Part shown: positions 55,157 to 64,000 of the stretch, in pieces
How positions within the stretch are numbered: position 1 is the first letter of the stretch
Layout: the number at the start of each line of letters is the position of its first letter
Source: Desulfobacterales bacterium
GTDB taxonomy: Bacteria; Desulfobacterota; Desulfobacteria; Desulfobacterales; SpSt-501
Direction of reading: 5' to 3'
NCBI GenBank assembly: GCA_025454255.1
Contig: JALOOU010000006.1
Location: forward strand, 1 to 64,000
DNA: 64,000 bases
Notes under the pieces: model-generated
The model's database searches: none
Told to the model about the DNA's origin: nothing
What the model saw: the letters and a program-made list of their open reading frames with translations, nothing else
Position numbers and translations under genes: made by a program

Positions 55157-55310
55157 CCGCCCCGCCCGCTGCCCGGCCGGCCCCCGCGGATGAATCCCGG
55201 CGGCCTCGACTGAGCCCTCCTGCGGGGGGCGGCGGTCTGCCGCCCCAGCGGGCCTGGCTGCGCCGGGCGCCGATGCAGCGGGCGGGCTCCGCGCCGTGCA
55301 CCCAACGACC

Positions 55311-56348
55311 ATGACGAAACGTTCGATCCATGTTGCCGCCGGGCTGATCATCGGCGCGGGCTGCGTCTGGCTGGCGCTGCGGGGGGTCGATTTCCGGGAA
55401 GTGGGCCGGGCGCTCGGCGCGGCGCGCTACGGGTATGTGGCGGCGGCACTGGCGGCGATGATGCTGGGCCACTACCTGCGCGCCCTGCGCTGGCGCTGCC
55501 TGCTCGTCCCGGTGCGGCCCGTCGCCACCGGCCGCCTCTTTTCCGCCCTGATGATCGGCTACGCCGCGAACAGCTTCGTGCCCGCCCACCTGGGCGAGCT
55601 CCTGCGCGCCTTCGTGATCGGCAAAACCTCGCGGATTTCCGCCGGCGCCGCCTTTGCCTCCATCGTGGTCGAACGCATCATCGACGTCATCTCCCTCATC
55701 GGCCTGATGGCGCTGGTGGTGATCGTGCACCCCTTTCCGCCCTGGGTGGAGGCGAGCGGGGTCCTGATGCTCGCCGGGGCCCTGCTGCTGCTGGCGGTGC
55801 TGATCGGCAGCAAGCGGTTTGCGGCGCAGACCATCGCCCTGCTGCGGCTGGCGCTCAAGCCCCTGCCGGAGCGCCTCGGGCGGCGGGTCGAATCCCTCGC
55901 CCTCAATTTCCTGGACGGCATTCAACCGCTGCCGTCCGCCGGCCACTACCTGGCGGTCGGACTGCTCTCGGCCGCCATCTGGACCTGCTACGCCGCCGTC
56001 TACTACCTGTGCCTTGCGGCCTTCGATCTCACGGGCCCCCATGCCCTGCCCTGGCACGCCGGCATGGTCGTGCTCGTGCTCACGACCGTGAGCGTGGTGG
56101 TGCCCTCCACCCCGGGCTATGTCGGCACGTTCCATTACCTCTGCCAGGTGGCGCTCGCCATGTTCGGCGTGCCCGCCTCCGAGGGGCTCTCCTACGCGAT
56201 CGTGGCGCACGCGGTCGGGATCCTGCCGGTGACGCTGCTGGGCCTCGTGGCGGCGCAGCTGGAGGGGGTGGCGATCGTGCGCACCGCCCATGCCATCCAA
56301 AAAGAGCCGCCGGGTGGCGGCGGGGAGGCGGGAGGCCCGGCGCCTTGA
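55311..56348 (+). CDS. Lysylphosphatidylglycerol synthase transmembrane / UPF0104-type membrane protein
   Basis: This is a 345-residue inner-membrane protein with about eight hydrophobic segments. Motifs of the AglD/MprF-N flippase-like family are visible: LRALRWRCLLVP near residue 60, GYAANSFVPAHLGELLRAFV, FASIVVERIIDVISL and PSTPGYVGTFHYL. Stand-alone members probably move lipids or lipid-linked groups; no MprF synthase domain is attached. ATG 55311 is chosen; a GTG at 55296 is an alternative. It stands alone between the GC-rich gap and the lemA promoter. Confidence 0.82.
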   Translation: MTKRSIHVAAGLIIGAGCVWLALRGVDFREVGRALGAARYGYVAAALAAMMLGHYLRALRWRCLLVPVRPVATGRLFSALMIGYAANSFVPAHLGELLRAFVIGKTSRISAGAAFASIVVERIIDVISLIGLMALVVIVHPFPPWVEASGVLMLAGALLLLAVLIGSKRFAAQTIALLRLALKPLPERLGRRVESLALNFLDGIQPLPSAGHYLAVGLLSAAIWTCYAAVYYLCLAAFDLTGPHALPWHAGMVVLVLTTVSVVVPSTPGYVGTFHYLCQVALAMFGVPASEGLSYAIVAHAVGILPVTLLGLVAAQLEGVAIVRTAHAIQKEPPGGGGEAGGPAP

Positions 56349-56685
56349 CCGGCCTGCGTTTCTCGCTCCCGGCCATGCGCCGCGCCGGCGCCGAGCTTCG
56401 CAGCCGGTGGCAGCGGCAGCCGGCCCCTCCGGCGCAAAAGATGCGCCGGGCAACCGCGTCGGGGCGCGACCGCCGCTTGAATAAAAGCCGATACCTCGAT
56501 AAAATGGACTTCACGTAGCGACCGTCGGCCCGGAAGCGGGGGGGCCTCCTGCCGGCCGTCCGTGGCGGCCCCGCGCCCGCCGTTCGAAGGCCGGGACGAA
56601 CGGAGCCGACCGAGGCATGTTCTGTGGCCGCTGCGGCCGGCCGATGACGCCGCGCGCCTTCCCCGCCCCCTGAAAGGACAAGACG
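56349..56685. other. Intergenic region with the lemA promoter
   Basis: No gene is visible. A good promoter lies at 56477-56505, giving lemA an untranslated leader of about 170 nt with no clear structure. Confidence 0.5.
56477..56505 (+). promoter_or_regulatory. Sigma-70 promoter of lemA-DUF2207
   Basis: TTGAAT and TAAAAT are separated by 17 bases in an AT-rich island. Confidence 0.6.
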
Positions 56686-57243
56686 ATGGGTCTCATGACG
56701 GCAGTGATCGCGGTGCTGGTGGTGGCCGCCCTGATCGTGGTCCAGCTTTACAACCGGCTGGTGCGGCTGCGGGCCACCTCCGCGTCGGCCTGGTCCGACA
56801 TCGACGTGCACCTGAAAAAGCGCTACGACCTGGTCCCCAATCTCGTGGAGACGGTCAAGGGGTATGCCGCGCACGAGCAGGGCCTGTTCGTCAAGGTCAC
56901 CGAGGCCCGCACCCGGGCGATGAGCGCCTCGGGCCCGGCGGAGGCCGCCCGGGCGGAGAACATGCTGCGCGACAGCCTCAAGAGCCTGTTCGCCGTGGCC
57001 GAGGCCTACCCGGAGCTCAAGGCCAACCAGAACTTCATCCAGCTCCAGGGCCATCTCAAGGAGATCGAGGACGCCATCGAGGCCGCGCGGCGCTACTACA
57101 ACGCCGTGGTGCGCGACTTGAACACCGTGATCGAGCAGTTTCCCTCGAATCTGGTGGCCGCCCGCTTCAAGTTCGCAAAAAGGGACTTCTTCGAACTCGA
57201 GTCGCCGGCCGAGGAGCGCCGGCCGGCCCCGGTCAAGTTCTGA
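56686..57243 (+). CDS. LemA family protein
   Basis: This is a 185-residue protein with one N-terminal membrane helix (residues 3-22, no cleavage site) and a long helical extracytoplasmic or cytoplasmic domain. SAWSDIDVHLKKRYDLVPNLVE, VRDLNTVIEQFPSNLVA and the KRDFFELE end are diagnostic of LemA. Function is unclear. The stop overlaps the DUF2207 start (TGATG); lemA-DUF2207 pairs are common, suggesting a shared membrane complex. AAAGGA precedes the ATG. Confidence 0.92.
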   Translation: MGLMTAVIAVLVVAALIVVQLYNRLVRLRATSASAWSDIDVHLKKRYDLVPNLVETVKGYAAHEQGLFVKVTEARTRAMSASGPAEAARAENMLRDSLKSLFAVAEAYPELKANQNFIQLQGHLKEIEDAIEAARRYYNAVVRDLNTVIEQFPSNLVAARFKFAKRDFFELESPAEERRPAPVKF

Positions 57244-59177
57244 TGGGCTGGCGCACCCGCGCGGCCGCGGTTGTTGTCCTGATCGCCGCCTTGGCGGCGG
57301 CCGCCGCGTCCGCCCCGCCGGCCGAGCGGATCACCCGTTTTGCCAGCGCGATCCGCATCGCCCCCGACGCCGGCCTGCGGGTCGAGGAGACCATCCGCGT
57401 CGCGAGCAGGGGCGAGCGGATCCAGCGCGGGATCTACCGCGACTTCCCGACCCGCTACACGGACCGTGCCGGCAACCGCTTCACGGTGGGCTTTCGCATC
57501 GAGTCGGTCGCCCGCAACGGCAGCCCGGAGCCCTTCCACACCGAAGCTCGCGCCAACGGCATCCGCGTTTACATCGGCCGCAAGGATCTGCGGCTGCCCC
57601 CCGGAGAGCACACCTACACCCTCACCTACACGACCGAACGCCAGCTCGGCTTCTTCGAACGCCACGACGAGCTCTACTGGAACGTGACCGGAAACGGGTG
57701 GGAGTTCCAGATCGACGCGGCCGAGGCCCTCGTCGTTCCGCCGCCCGGGGTGCCGGCCGAGGCGCTCGCCCTGGAGGCCTACACCGGCCCCGCGGGCGCG
57801 CAGGGCCGCGACTTCAGCGCCCGGGTGACCGCCGCGGGGCATGCGCTTTTCACGACCACCCGGGCGCTGGCCCCGGGCGAGGGGCTCACCCTCGTCCTCG
57901 GCTGGCCCAAGGGGTTTGTGGCCGAGCCGACGCTGGCCGCGAAAAGCGCCCATCTCCTCAGGGACAACCTCACGCTGCTGGTCGCCGCGGCCGGGATCCT
58001 GTTTCTGCTCGGCTACTACCTGCTCGTATGGGCGGCGGTGGGCAAGGACCCCGCCAGGGGCGTCATCATGCCGATCTACACCCCGCCCGACAACCTCTCG
58101 CCCGCGGCCATGCGCTTCATCGCGCAGATGGGCTACGACCACCGCGTCTTCGCCGCCGCGGTGATCGACATGGCGGTCAAGGGGGCCCTCGCCATCGAGG
58201 AGAAAGGCGGCACCACCACGCTGCGCAGGAAAGAGGGCGGCCCCGTCGCGCTCAGCGCCGAGGAACAGAAGATCGCAGCCCATCTGTTCCGGTCGGCCAA
58301 GGCGCTGGCGCTCGAGCGCAGCCGCCACGCCGCCGTCGCCGCCGCGGTCAACGCCCTGCGGACCTCGCTCGCCTTCACCTTCGAGAAGACCCATTTCGTC
58401 ACCAACCGCAGGGCCTTCTTCACCGGGGCGGCCGTCTCCGCCGCGGTGGTGGCCGCCGCCTTCCTCTCGGCGCTCGACCAGGCAGAGGCGGTGTTTCTGG
58501 GGATCTGGCTCACCGGCTGGAGCATCGGGGTGGTCTTTCTGGCCGTCATGGTCGCCAAGCTCTGGGGGCAGGTATTCACGGGCATGCGCCACCTGAACTC
58601 CTGGGTCGGAAGCCTCGGGGCCGCGCTCTTCATGTCGGCCTTCGCCCTGCCCTTCTTCGGTGCGGAGGTTTTCGCGCTGGTCATGCTGGCCCGGGAGTCG
58701 CCGGGCCTGGCGGCGCTCCTGGCGACGGTGGTGCTCGCCAATGTCCTCTTCTACCACCTGCTCAAGGCGCCCACCCTGCTCGGCCGCAGGCTGCTCGACC
58801 GCATCGAGGGGTTCAAGATGTTTCTGGCCGCAACCGAGGCCGACCGCCTCCAGCGCATGCTGCCGGCCGCGCGCACGCCGGAGCTTTTCGAGAGGTTTCT
58901 GCCCTATGCGCTGGCCTTGGGCGTCGAGCAGCAGTGGGCCGAGCAGTTCGCCGGCGAGCTCGCCGCCGCCCGGCCCGGCGGAGACGGCTACCAGCCGGCC
59001 TGGTATTCCGGTGCGGGCTGGAACCCAAGCCGCATCGGGGCCTTTACGACCTCGCTCGGCGCCTCCCTCACCGGCGCCATCTCCTCCTCCGCGACCGCCC
59101 CGGGCTCGCGCTCCGGCGGGGGCGGGGGCGGCTCCTCCGGCGGCGGCGGCGGGGGCGGCGGCGGGGGCGGCTGGTGA
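57243..59177 (+). CDS. DUF2207 membrane protein with glycine-rich C-terminus
   Basis: This is a 644-residue protein. A signal peptide (residues 1-25) precedes an extracytoplasmic DUF2207 beta domain (about 30-235: IQRGIYRDFPTRY, YWNVTGNGWEF). A membrane helix (about 240-262) follows, then a cytoplasmic segment, and two or three more helices around 395-510. The C-terminus contains SGGGGGGSSGGGGGGGGGGGW, which is normal for this family. Often partnered with LemA, as here. The biochemical function is unknown. Confidence 0.88.
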   Translation: MGWRTRAAAVVVLIAALAAAAASAPPAERITRFASAIRIAPDAGLRVEETIRVASRGERIQRGIYRDFPTRYTDRAGNRFTVGFRIESVARNGSPEPFHTEARANGIRVYIGRKDLRLPPGEHTYTLTYTTERQLGFFERHDELYWNVTGNGWEFQIDAAEALVVPPPGVPAEALALEAYTGPAGAQGRDFSARVTAAGHALFTTTRALAPGEGLTLVLGWPKGFVAEPTLAAKSAHLLRDNLTLLVAAAGILFLLGYYLLVWAAVGKDPARGVIMPIYTPPDNLSPAAMRFIAQMGYDHRVFAAAVIDMAVKGALAIEEKGGTTTLRRKEGGPVALSAEEQKIAAHLFRSAKALALERSRHAAVAAAVNALRTSLAFTFEKTHFVTNRRAFFTGAAVSAAVVAAAFLSALDQAEAVFLGIWLTGWSIGVVFLAVMVAKLWGQVFTGMRHLNSWVGSLGAALFMSAFALPFFGAEVFALVMLARESPGLAALLATVVLANVLFYHLLKAPTLLGRRLLDRIEGFKMFLAATEADRLQRMLPAARTPELFERFLPYALALGVEQQWAEQFAGELAAARPGGDGYQPAWYSGAGWNPSRIGAFTTSLGASLTGAISSSATAPGSRSGGGGGGSSGGGGGGGGGGGW

Positions 59178-59197
59178 CCCCCGGCGCGCCGCCGTCA

Positions 59198-60922
59198 TCA
59201 CCCCGCGCAGAGCGCCTGCAGGAAGACCCCGACGACCACGATTAGAAAGAGCAGGCCCGACACCTGCCAGCTCCCGAGGGCGGACTCGGCGGCGGCCGCC
59301 ATCGCCGCGCTTTGCCGGCGCAGCCGCTGCGGTAGCCGCACCCGCGGGACCCAGCCGGAGAGGCTGTTTGCAACAGCCGCCGCCGCCCGGGCCGCAAGGC
59401 GGATCAGCGCCGCGTAAGCCACGACCACGTCGCCCGCGGGCACCTGCGCCGACACGATGCGCCGGCTGCTGCGGCCGGCCGCCCACGCGAGCCCCGCCAG
59501 CGCTCCGCCCGCGGCCAGGGGCCAGGCGGCCGCGCCGATCGCCGCCCACGAAAGCGCCTCGTCGGCGGGGGCCGCATATGCAAGCAGTGCGGCCGGCGCC
59601 AGCATCATCAACCAGGCGATCCACATGCCCGCCCCCGGCCGGCCGCAGCCGGGGGCGCGGCCGGCCATGAGGTAGGCCAGGCGTCCCATCAGCACGGTGG
59701 TCGCAACCGAGGCCAGCGGCAGCAGCATGAAGAGCGCGGCGGCCCACCCCTGCGGCGCCAGCGCAACGGCGGCCTTCAAGGCGCCTTTGGCGACCGCCCC
59801 GCCCGTCAGCGGAGCGCCGGCCAACGAGAGCGCCGCCAGGAGGAGACCGGCCCACGCCAGCCGGGATGCGCGCGTTCCGGGCGCAGCGTTCTGAAGGAGG
59901 CCCACCGCCAGAAACAGCGCCCCCTTGGCGAAGCCGTGGTGCAGGGCGTAGAGCGCGACGGCGGGAAGTCCGGCGGCGGCCGCGGCGGGGCTGAAAAGCG
60001 AGATCCCGACGCCGATCGTGATCAGCCCCATCTGGCTGATGCTGGAGTAGGCCAGCACGGTCTTGGGGTGCGATTGGGTGCAGCCCGCGGCCACCGCGTA
60101 AAACGCGGCCGCCGCGCCGGCTGCGACGAACCAAGGCCCCCAGGAGGCCGAGACCGCCGCCTCGATCGGGACGAACCGCAGCCACCCCAGAAGGCCCGCC
60201 TTGATCATGGCGCCGCTCAGGACGGCGCTGGCGGGGGTGGGGGCGGCCGAGTGGGCCAGGGGCAGCCACACGTGCAGGGGCAGCGCGCCGGCTTTGATGC
60301 CGAACCCCGCGCAGATGAGCAGCATGGCCACGCTCGGGACGGCCCCCGCTCCGAGGTCCCCTATCGCCAGGGAGCCGGCGGCGGCGAGCAGGGCCAGGCC
60401 GGAAAAGAGGGCGATCTCCCCGACGACCACCAGGGTGAGGTAGATCCGGCCTGCCCGCAGCGCCTCGGGATCGCCGGTGTGCACCACCAGGCCGTAGGCG
60501 GCAAAGCTCATCAAGGCGAAAAAGGCGTAAAACCCGACCATGTCCTGCGCCAGGACCACTCCCAGGTTGCCGCTCATTGCCAGGCCGTAGAAAAAAAAGA
60601 ACCGGGCGCGGCGCCGGTCGGCCTTGAGATAGCCCGTGCCGTAGACCCCCGCGAGCAGCCACAGGGCGCTGGTGAAAAAAAGGAAGATCCGCCCGGTGGC
60701 ATCCAGGCCCAGCCGGGCCGAAAGCAGCAGCCACCCGAAGACGGCCGTGGTGCCCTCGGGCAGAAGCCAAGCGGCCATGACGGCGGGCAGCGCCGCCCAT
60801 GCCACGAGCTGCGGCGGCACCCGGCGCCGGCCGGGGAGCGCCAGCGCCGCCGCGCACAGCAGCGGCAGGCCGACCGCGGCCGCCGTCAGCCACTGCGGCG
60901 CTATGCCCAAAAGCTCCGTCAC
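59198..60922 (-). CDS. Complex I / Mrp antiporter-like membrane subunit (NuoL/HyfB type)
   Basis: This is a 574-residue proton-conducting-type membrane protein with about fourteen hydrophobic segments. It has the antiporter-family core with the conserved lysine region GIKAGALPLHVWLPLAHSAA followed by PTPASAVLSGAMIKAG, and SHPKTVLAYSSISQMGLI. The C-terminal part resembles HyfB/NuoL-type proteins. It starts at GTG 60922, overlapping the previous stop (GTGA). It is the third consecutive antiporter-like subunit in this minus-strand operon, pointing to an Mrp-type or membrane-hydrogenase-type module that extends beyond the window. Confidence 0.82.
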   Translation of the reverse strand: MTELLGIAPQWLTAAAVGLPLLCAAALALPGRRRVPPQLVAWAALPAVMAAWLLPEGTTAVFGWLLLSARLGLDATGRIFLFFTSALWLLAGVYGTGYLKADRRRARFFFFYGLAMSGNLGVVLAQDMVGFYAFFALMSFAAYGLVVHTGDPEALRAGRIYLTLVVVGEIALFSGLALLAAAGSLAIGDLGAGAVPSVAMLLICAGFGIKAGALPLHVWLPLAHSAAPTPASAVLSGAMIKAGLLGWLRFVPIEAAVSASWGPWFVAAGAAAAFYAVAAGCTQSHPKTVLAYSSISQMGLITIGVGISLFSPAAAAAGLPAVALYALHHGFAKGALFLAVGLLQNAAPGTRASRLAWAGLLLAALSLAGAPLTGGAVAKGALKAAVALAPQGWAAALFMLLPLASVATTVLMGRLAYLMAGRAPGCGRPGAGMWIAWLMMLAPAALLAYAAPADEALSWAAIGAAAWPLAAGGALAGLAWAAGRSSRRIVSAQVPAGDVVVAYAALIRLAARAAAAVANSLSGWVPRVRLPQRLRRQSAAMAAAAESALGSWQVSGLLFLIVVVGVFLQALCAG

Positions 60923-62424
60923 GGCAGGTACTCCCGGTCGACGATCAGGCGGGTCCACCACAGGGGGCTCAGGTAGGCGTCCGCCAGCAGCCCGGAGGTC
61001 AGCGCCAGGAGGGCGGTCACGGCCGGCGGCGCGAGCAGCATCCAGCCGATCTCAAGCCGCCCCCGGGGGGTGGGGCCTGCGGCCGGCGGCGGCCCCTCGG
61101 GCGGCTTGAACCAGACGGTGTGGAGGATGGGCAGAAAATAGGCGGCGTTCAACGCCGAGCTCGCCGCCAGCACCCCGATCACCCAGCCCTCCCCGGCCGC
61201 CAGCGCCCCGGCGGCCAGAAACCACTTGCTGATGAAGCCGGCCATCGGCGGCACGCCGATCATGCCGAAGGCCGCCAGGCTGAAGGCCGCCATGGTCACC
61301 GGAAAGCGCCGGCCGATCCCGGCCATGCGGCTGATCCGGTGAATGCCGGCCCCCTCGGCCACATTCCCGGCGCAGAAGAACAGGGTGATCTTCATCAGCC
61401 CCTGGTGCACGAGGTGGACCATTCCCCCCAGGGTCGCAAGCGGCCCCAGAATGCCCGCCCCCAGCGCGATGTAGGAGACCTGGCTGACCGTGGAGTAGGC
61501 CAGCCGCTTCTTCAGGTCGTCCTGGAAGAGAGCGCGCACCGAGCCGTAGACGATGGTCACGGCCGCCAGCACGGCGAGCGGCCGGAGCACCCCGAGCTCT
61601 GCGGCGAACTGGATCCCGTAGACGTCGTAGACGACCCGCACGATCCCGAAGGCGCCCGCCTTGACGACCGCGACCGCGTGCAGCAGCGCGCTCACCGGGG
61701 CGGGCGCGACCATGGCCTGGGGCAGCCACCCGTGCAGGGGGACCAGCGCGGCCTTGACCCCCAGCCCGGCGATTAGCAGGAAGAAGATGACCCGCAGCTC
61801 ACCCGCGTGGGGGTCCGCGAAACGCCGCAGCACCCCCCCGCCGGTGAAGTCCAGGGGGCCGGTCAGCGCCGTGAGCCAGGCCACCGCCAGCAGGAAGAGG
61901 GCCCCGCCGCCGATCGTGTAGGCCAGATAGATCTTTCCGGCGCGCATGCTCGCGGGCGTGCCGCGGTGCACCACCAGGGGATAGGTGGTCAGGGTGAGCA
62001 TTTCGTAAAACAGCAGGAAGGTGATTAAGTTGCCCGCCAGCGCGATGCCCAGCGTCGAGCTCACGCACAGGCTGAAAAAGCCGAAAAAGCGGCTGCGGGA
62101 CTGGGGCGAGTGCTCCAGGTAGGCGATGGCGTAGAGCGTGGTGACGAACCACAGCACGCTGGAGAGCGCCGCCAGCAGGACCGAGAGCGCATCGGCCGCC
62201 AGCACCAGCTGCAGGCCGGCCGCCAGCGGCAGCCGGGTTTCGTACACGTGCTCGTGCCGGACCCCCCAGACCATGAGCGCGACCAGGGCCAGCTTGAGCA
62301 CCGCGGCCCCCATGTTGAGGCTCGTGCGCAGGCCGCGGCGCTCCTCCGGGATCATGAAGATGAGCGCCCCGGGGATGAGCGAGGTGAGCAGGATCGACAG
62401 CGGCAGCCAGTTGTCGAAGGTCAT
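60919..62424 (-). CDS. Complex I / Mrp antiporter-like membrane subunit (NuoM/MrpD type)
   Basis: This is a 501-residue membrane protein. The antiporter core is GLGVKAALVPLHGWLPQAMV then APAPVSALLHAVAVVKAGAF, with the conserved lysines of the proton path, KKRLAYSTVSQVSYI, and GMIGVPPMAGFISKW. Its start overlaps the upstream stop (ATGA), as does its stop the next start, so the three subunits are tightly coupled. The glutamate in FYEMLTLTTYPLV (TM5 Glu) is present. Confidence 0.88.
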   Translation of the reverse strand: MTFDNWLPLSILLTSLIPGALIFMIPEERRGLRTSLNMGAAVLKLALVALMVWGVRHEHVYETRLPLAAGLQLVLAADALSVLLAALSSVLWFVTTLYAIAYLEHSPQSRSRFFGFFSLCVSSTLGIALAGNLITFLLFYEMLTLTTYPLVVHRGTPASMRAGKIYLAYTIGGGALFLLAVAWLTALTGPLDFTGGGVLRRFADPHAGELRVIFFLLIAGLGVKAALVPLHGWLPQAMVAPAPVSALLHAVAVVKAGAFGIVRVVYDVYGIQFAAELGVLRPLAVLAAVTIVYGSVRALFQDDLKKRLAYSTVSQVSYIALGAGILGPLATLGGMVHLVHQGLMKITLFFCAGNVAEGAGIHRISRMAGIGRRFPVTMAAFSLAAFGMIGVPPMAGFISKWFLAAGALAAGEGWVIGVLAASSALNAAYFLPILHTVWFKPPEGPPPAAGPTPRGRLEIGWMLLAPPAVTALLALTSGLLADAYLSPLWWTRLIVDREYLP

Positions 62425-63911
62425 GGCGCACCTCCCGCCCCGGCGGCGCCCGTCTCCGGCAGGCCGATCTGCAGCAGGGCGAGAATGGGGTCGGCCGCCA
62501 GCCCGAGGGCCATGGAGCCGAGGGCGAGCAGCAGGGCGCAGCCCTCCATGCGGCGGGGGAGGCCGCAGCAGAGCACGCTCTCCGGAACGAAGCGGAAGGC
62601 GTGCGAAAAGAAGCGGAAGATGTAGGCGGTCGCGAGCAGGCCGCCGCCGACCAGCACCCCCGCGTACCCCCAGCGTCCCGCCTCCAGGGCTGCCGCCAGC
62701 AACAGCCACTTGGCGATGAAGCCGCCGCTGGGCGGCAGCCCGACGAGACTCACCCCCGCCACGGCAAAGGCGAACATGGAGACGGGCAGCTGCTGCACCG
62801 CGCCGCCCAGATCCGCAATGCGGTCGTGGCCGAAGGCTTTGAGGACGTTGCCGGCGGCGAGGAATACGGCGGCCTTGGCCAGGGCATGGGCCAGGATGAA
62901 AAAGAGCACCGCACCCCACGCCGGCCGCAGGGAGCCGCCCGCCAGGCCCAGCGGAAACACCAGGAAGAGATAGCCGACCTGGGCCACCGTGCTGTAAGCG
63001 ATGAGCTGCTTCAACCGCCTGGCCGCGAGGGCCTGCAGCGACCCCCAGAGGATCGCCGCCGCCGCGAGCACCCCCGGCAGGTGCGCCGTGGCGGGGCCGA
63101 TCAGGGGCGCGAAGAGCTCGAACCACAGCCGGAGCATGACGTAGAAGGAGGCCTTGACCACCAGGGCCGAGAGCAGCGCGCTGACCGGGGCCGGGGCGTT
63201 GGCGTGGGCCGGCGGCAGCCAGCCGTGCAGCGGGAAGAGCGCTGTCTTCATCAGCAGCCCCGCGCTCATCAGGGCCAGGGCGGCGTAGCCGACGGGCGCT
63301 GCCGCCACGCCGCGAAGCTCGAGGGTGCCGGTCGCCGCATACACCAGGGCCACCCCCATGAGGTAGGCCAGGGAGCCCAGCAAGCTCACCAGCAGATAGC
63401 GCAGCGCGGCGGCCACCGCGGCCGCCGTGCGAGCGAGCGCCGCGAGGCCGACCGAAGCGAGCCCGACGACCTCGAGGGTCACGTAGAGGTTGAACAGGTC
63501 GTCCGCGAGATAGAGCGCGTTCAAACCGGCCCACAGGAACATCCACAAGGGCCAGAAGAGCCGCTCGCCGTGCGGCGGGGAGGCCGCCAGCGGCCGCAGG
63601 TAGGCCGTTGCATAGATCCCGACGAAAAGGCCGATCAGCCCGGTGATCCCCGCCATGCCGACCGCCGGCCCGTCGGCGCGCAGCCGGATGCCCAGGGGCG
63701 GGTCCCAGCCGCCGACGACGAGCTGCTGCGGCCCGAGGAGGAGCAGCTGGTGGGCCAGGCCGGCCACCGCCCCGAGGATGACGAGGCTGCCGAGCACGCC
63801 CAGCGCGGCGGCCCAGCGCCGCAGGACCAGCATCGCGCAGGCCGCCGCCAGCGGCGAGGCGACGGCCGCCGCGATCCAGACGTCGGCTGCGATCGTCTCA
63901 ATGCCCGTCAT
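62421..63911 (-). CDS. Complex I / Mrp antiporter-like membrane subunit (MrpD type)
   Basis: This is a 496-residue membrane protein of the Mrp D/NuoN-like group. TLEVVGLASVGL carries the conserved glutamate, GLLMKTALFPLHGWLPPAHA then NAPAPVSALLSALVVKASF is the antiporter core, and LKQLIAYSTVAQVGYL and SLVGLPPSGGFIAKW are intact. It overlaps the preceding partial gene by 14 bases, as in Mrp operons where C precedes D. Confidence 0.88.
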   Translation of the reverse strand: MTGIETIAADVWIAAAVASPLAAACAMLVLRRWAAALGVLGSLVILGAVAGLAHQLLLLGPQQLVVGGWDPPLGIRLRADGPAVGMAGITGLIGLFVGIYATAYLRPLAASPPHGERLFWPLWMFLWAGLNALYLADDLFNLYVTLEVVGLASVGLAALARTAAAVAAALRYLLVSLLGSLAYLMGVALVYAATGTLELRGVAAAPVGYAALALMSAGLLMKTALFPLHGWLPPAHANAPAPVSALLSALVVKASFYVMLRLWFELFAPLIGPATAHLPGVLAAAAILWGSLQALAARRLKQLIAYSTVAQVGYLFLVFPLGLAGGSLRPAWGAVLFFILAHALAKAAVFLAAGNVLKAFGHDRIADLGGAVQQLPVSMFAFAVAGVSLVGLPPSGGFIAKWLLLAAALEAGRWGYAGVLVGGGLLATAYIFRFFSHAFRFVPESVLCCGLPRRMEGCALLLALGSMALGLAADPILALLQIGLPETGAAGAGGAP

Positions 63912-64000
63912 CGGCCGCTTCCCGGGGGCGGTCCGAGAGTTCGCGCAGCAGGCAGATCAGAAGCAACGCCAGGGCCGTCGCGCTCACCGCCACCACGATG
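63898..64000 (-). CDS. C-terminal end of a NuoK/MrpC-like subunit (partial)
   Basis: Only the last 33 or so codons are in the window: IVVAVSATALALLLICLLRE and a short charged tail. A final membrane helix with an A-V-x-A-x-A-L-A-L pattern just before an MrpD gene is what MrpC/NuoK ends look like. The 14-base overlap with the next gene supports it, but the fragment is too short for certainty. Confidence 0.5.
   Translation of the reverse strand, partial: IVVAVSATALALLLICLLRELSDRPREAADDGH

Noticed and set aside
57096-60893. 1265-codon minus-strand ORF spanning lemA, DUF2207 and the antiporter gene
   Set aside because: Antisense to three well-supported genes for most of its length, no recognisable domain, low-complexity composition.

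Overview
The window is GC-rich (by eye close to 70 percent) chromosomal DNA from a bacterium that most resembles a Desulfobacterota (deltaproteobacterial, sulfate-reducer-like) genome. The pointers are a PxxKW-type cysteine-rich protein, a small CXXC selenoprotein, a DVU0524/FlgM-associated-like gene, an EF-G with the AHIDSGKTT signature, a CoA-transferase/GNAT fusion, a DHH-CBS protein and interspersed repeats of a kind I associate with that phylum. There is no rRNA, CRISPR array, prophage or intact insertion sequence.

Layout. 0-1 kb: the end of a tRNA-Thr/Tyr/Gly/Thr-tuf operon on the minus strand. 1-9 kb: a MltD-like transglycosylase and a P-loop ATPase; an RNA pseudouridine synthase and argJ on the other strand; then a short operon of a 60-residue UGA-containing (probably selenocysteine) protein, an AEC transporter and truA; then an aminotransferase. 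9-16 kb: PxxKW protein, phosphofructokinase, a lipoprotein of the PBP-activator type, a DUF4124 protein and class II aldolase. Two genes here carry sigma-28-like promoters, which suggests links to flagella. 16-20 kb: hisF-hisH-mazG-cvpA on the minus strand. 20-27 kb: phoH, 7TM-HD phosphodiesterase, ybeY, nnrDE, tsaE, lysC and a 31-residue membrane peptide in one tightly packed plus-strand run. 27-30 kb: response regulator, histidine kinase, UspA and an unknown small protein.

30-34 kb is an accessory catabolic operon (MFS transporter, AtzG-like small subunit, amidase, truncated MmgE/PrpD) that ends in a rearrangement scar containing a fragment of a second MFS gene. 34-40 kb: DHH-CBS protein, ACT protein with its PFL-family partner, and an amino-acid ABC transporter without a local ATPase. 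40-42 kb: a MITE-like repeat, UspA, a parS-like ParB site and rsmG, which suggest that the region may lie close to the replication origin.

42-49 kb is an eight-gene minus-strand cluster: roadblock protein, MglA-like GTPase, unknown helical protein, zinc-ribbon membrane sensor, REC-PATAN regulator, second roadblock-like protein, a GspE/PilB-type ATPase with an N-terminal helical repeat region, and rsmG. It looks like a polarity or secretion control module and is the best candidate here for an under-described system. 49-59 kb: CoA-transferase/GNAT fusion, Smr protein, fusA behind a leader holding an intrinsic terminator, RecA/KaiC-like ATPase, flippase-like membrane protein, lemA and DUF2207. 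59-64 kb: three consecutive antiporter-like complex I/Mrp subunits and the end of a fourth gene.

The strongest single observation is the in-frame UGA gene at 5709-5891, with its SECIS-like hairpin and its one-base overlap with the next gene. All family assignments are from reading the sequence; no database search was run.
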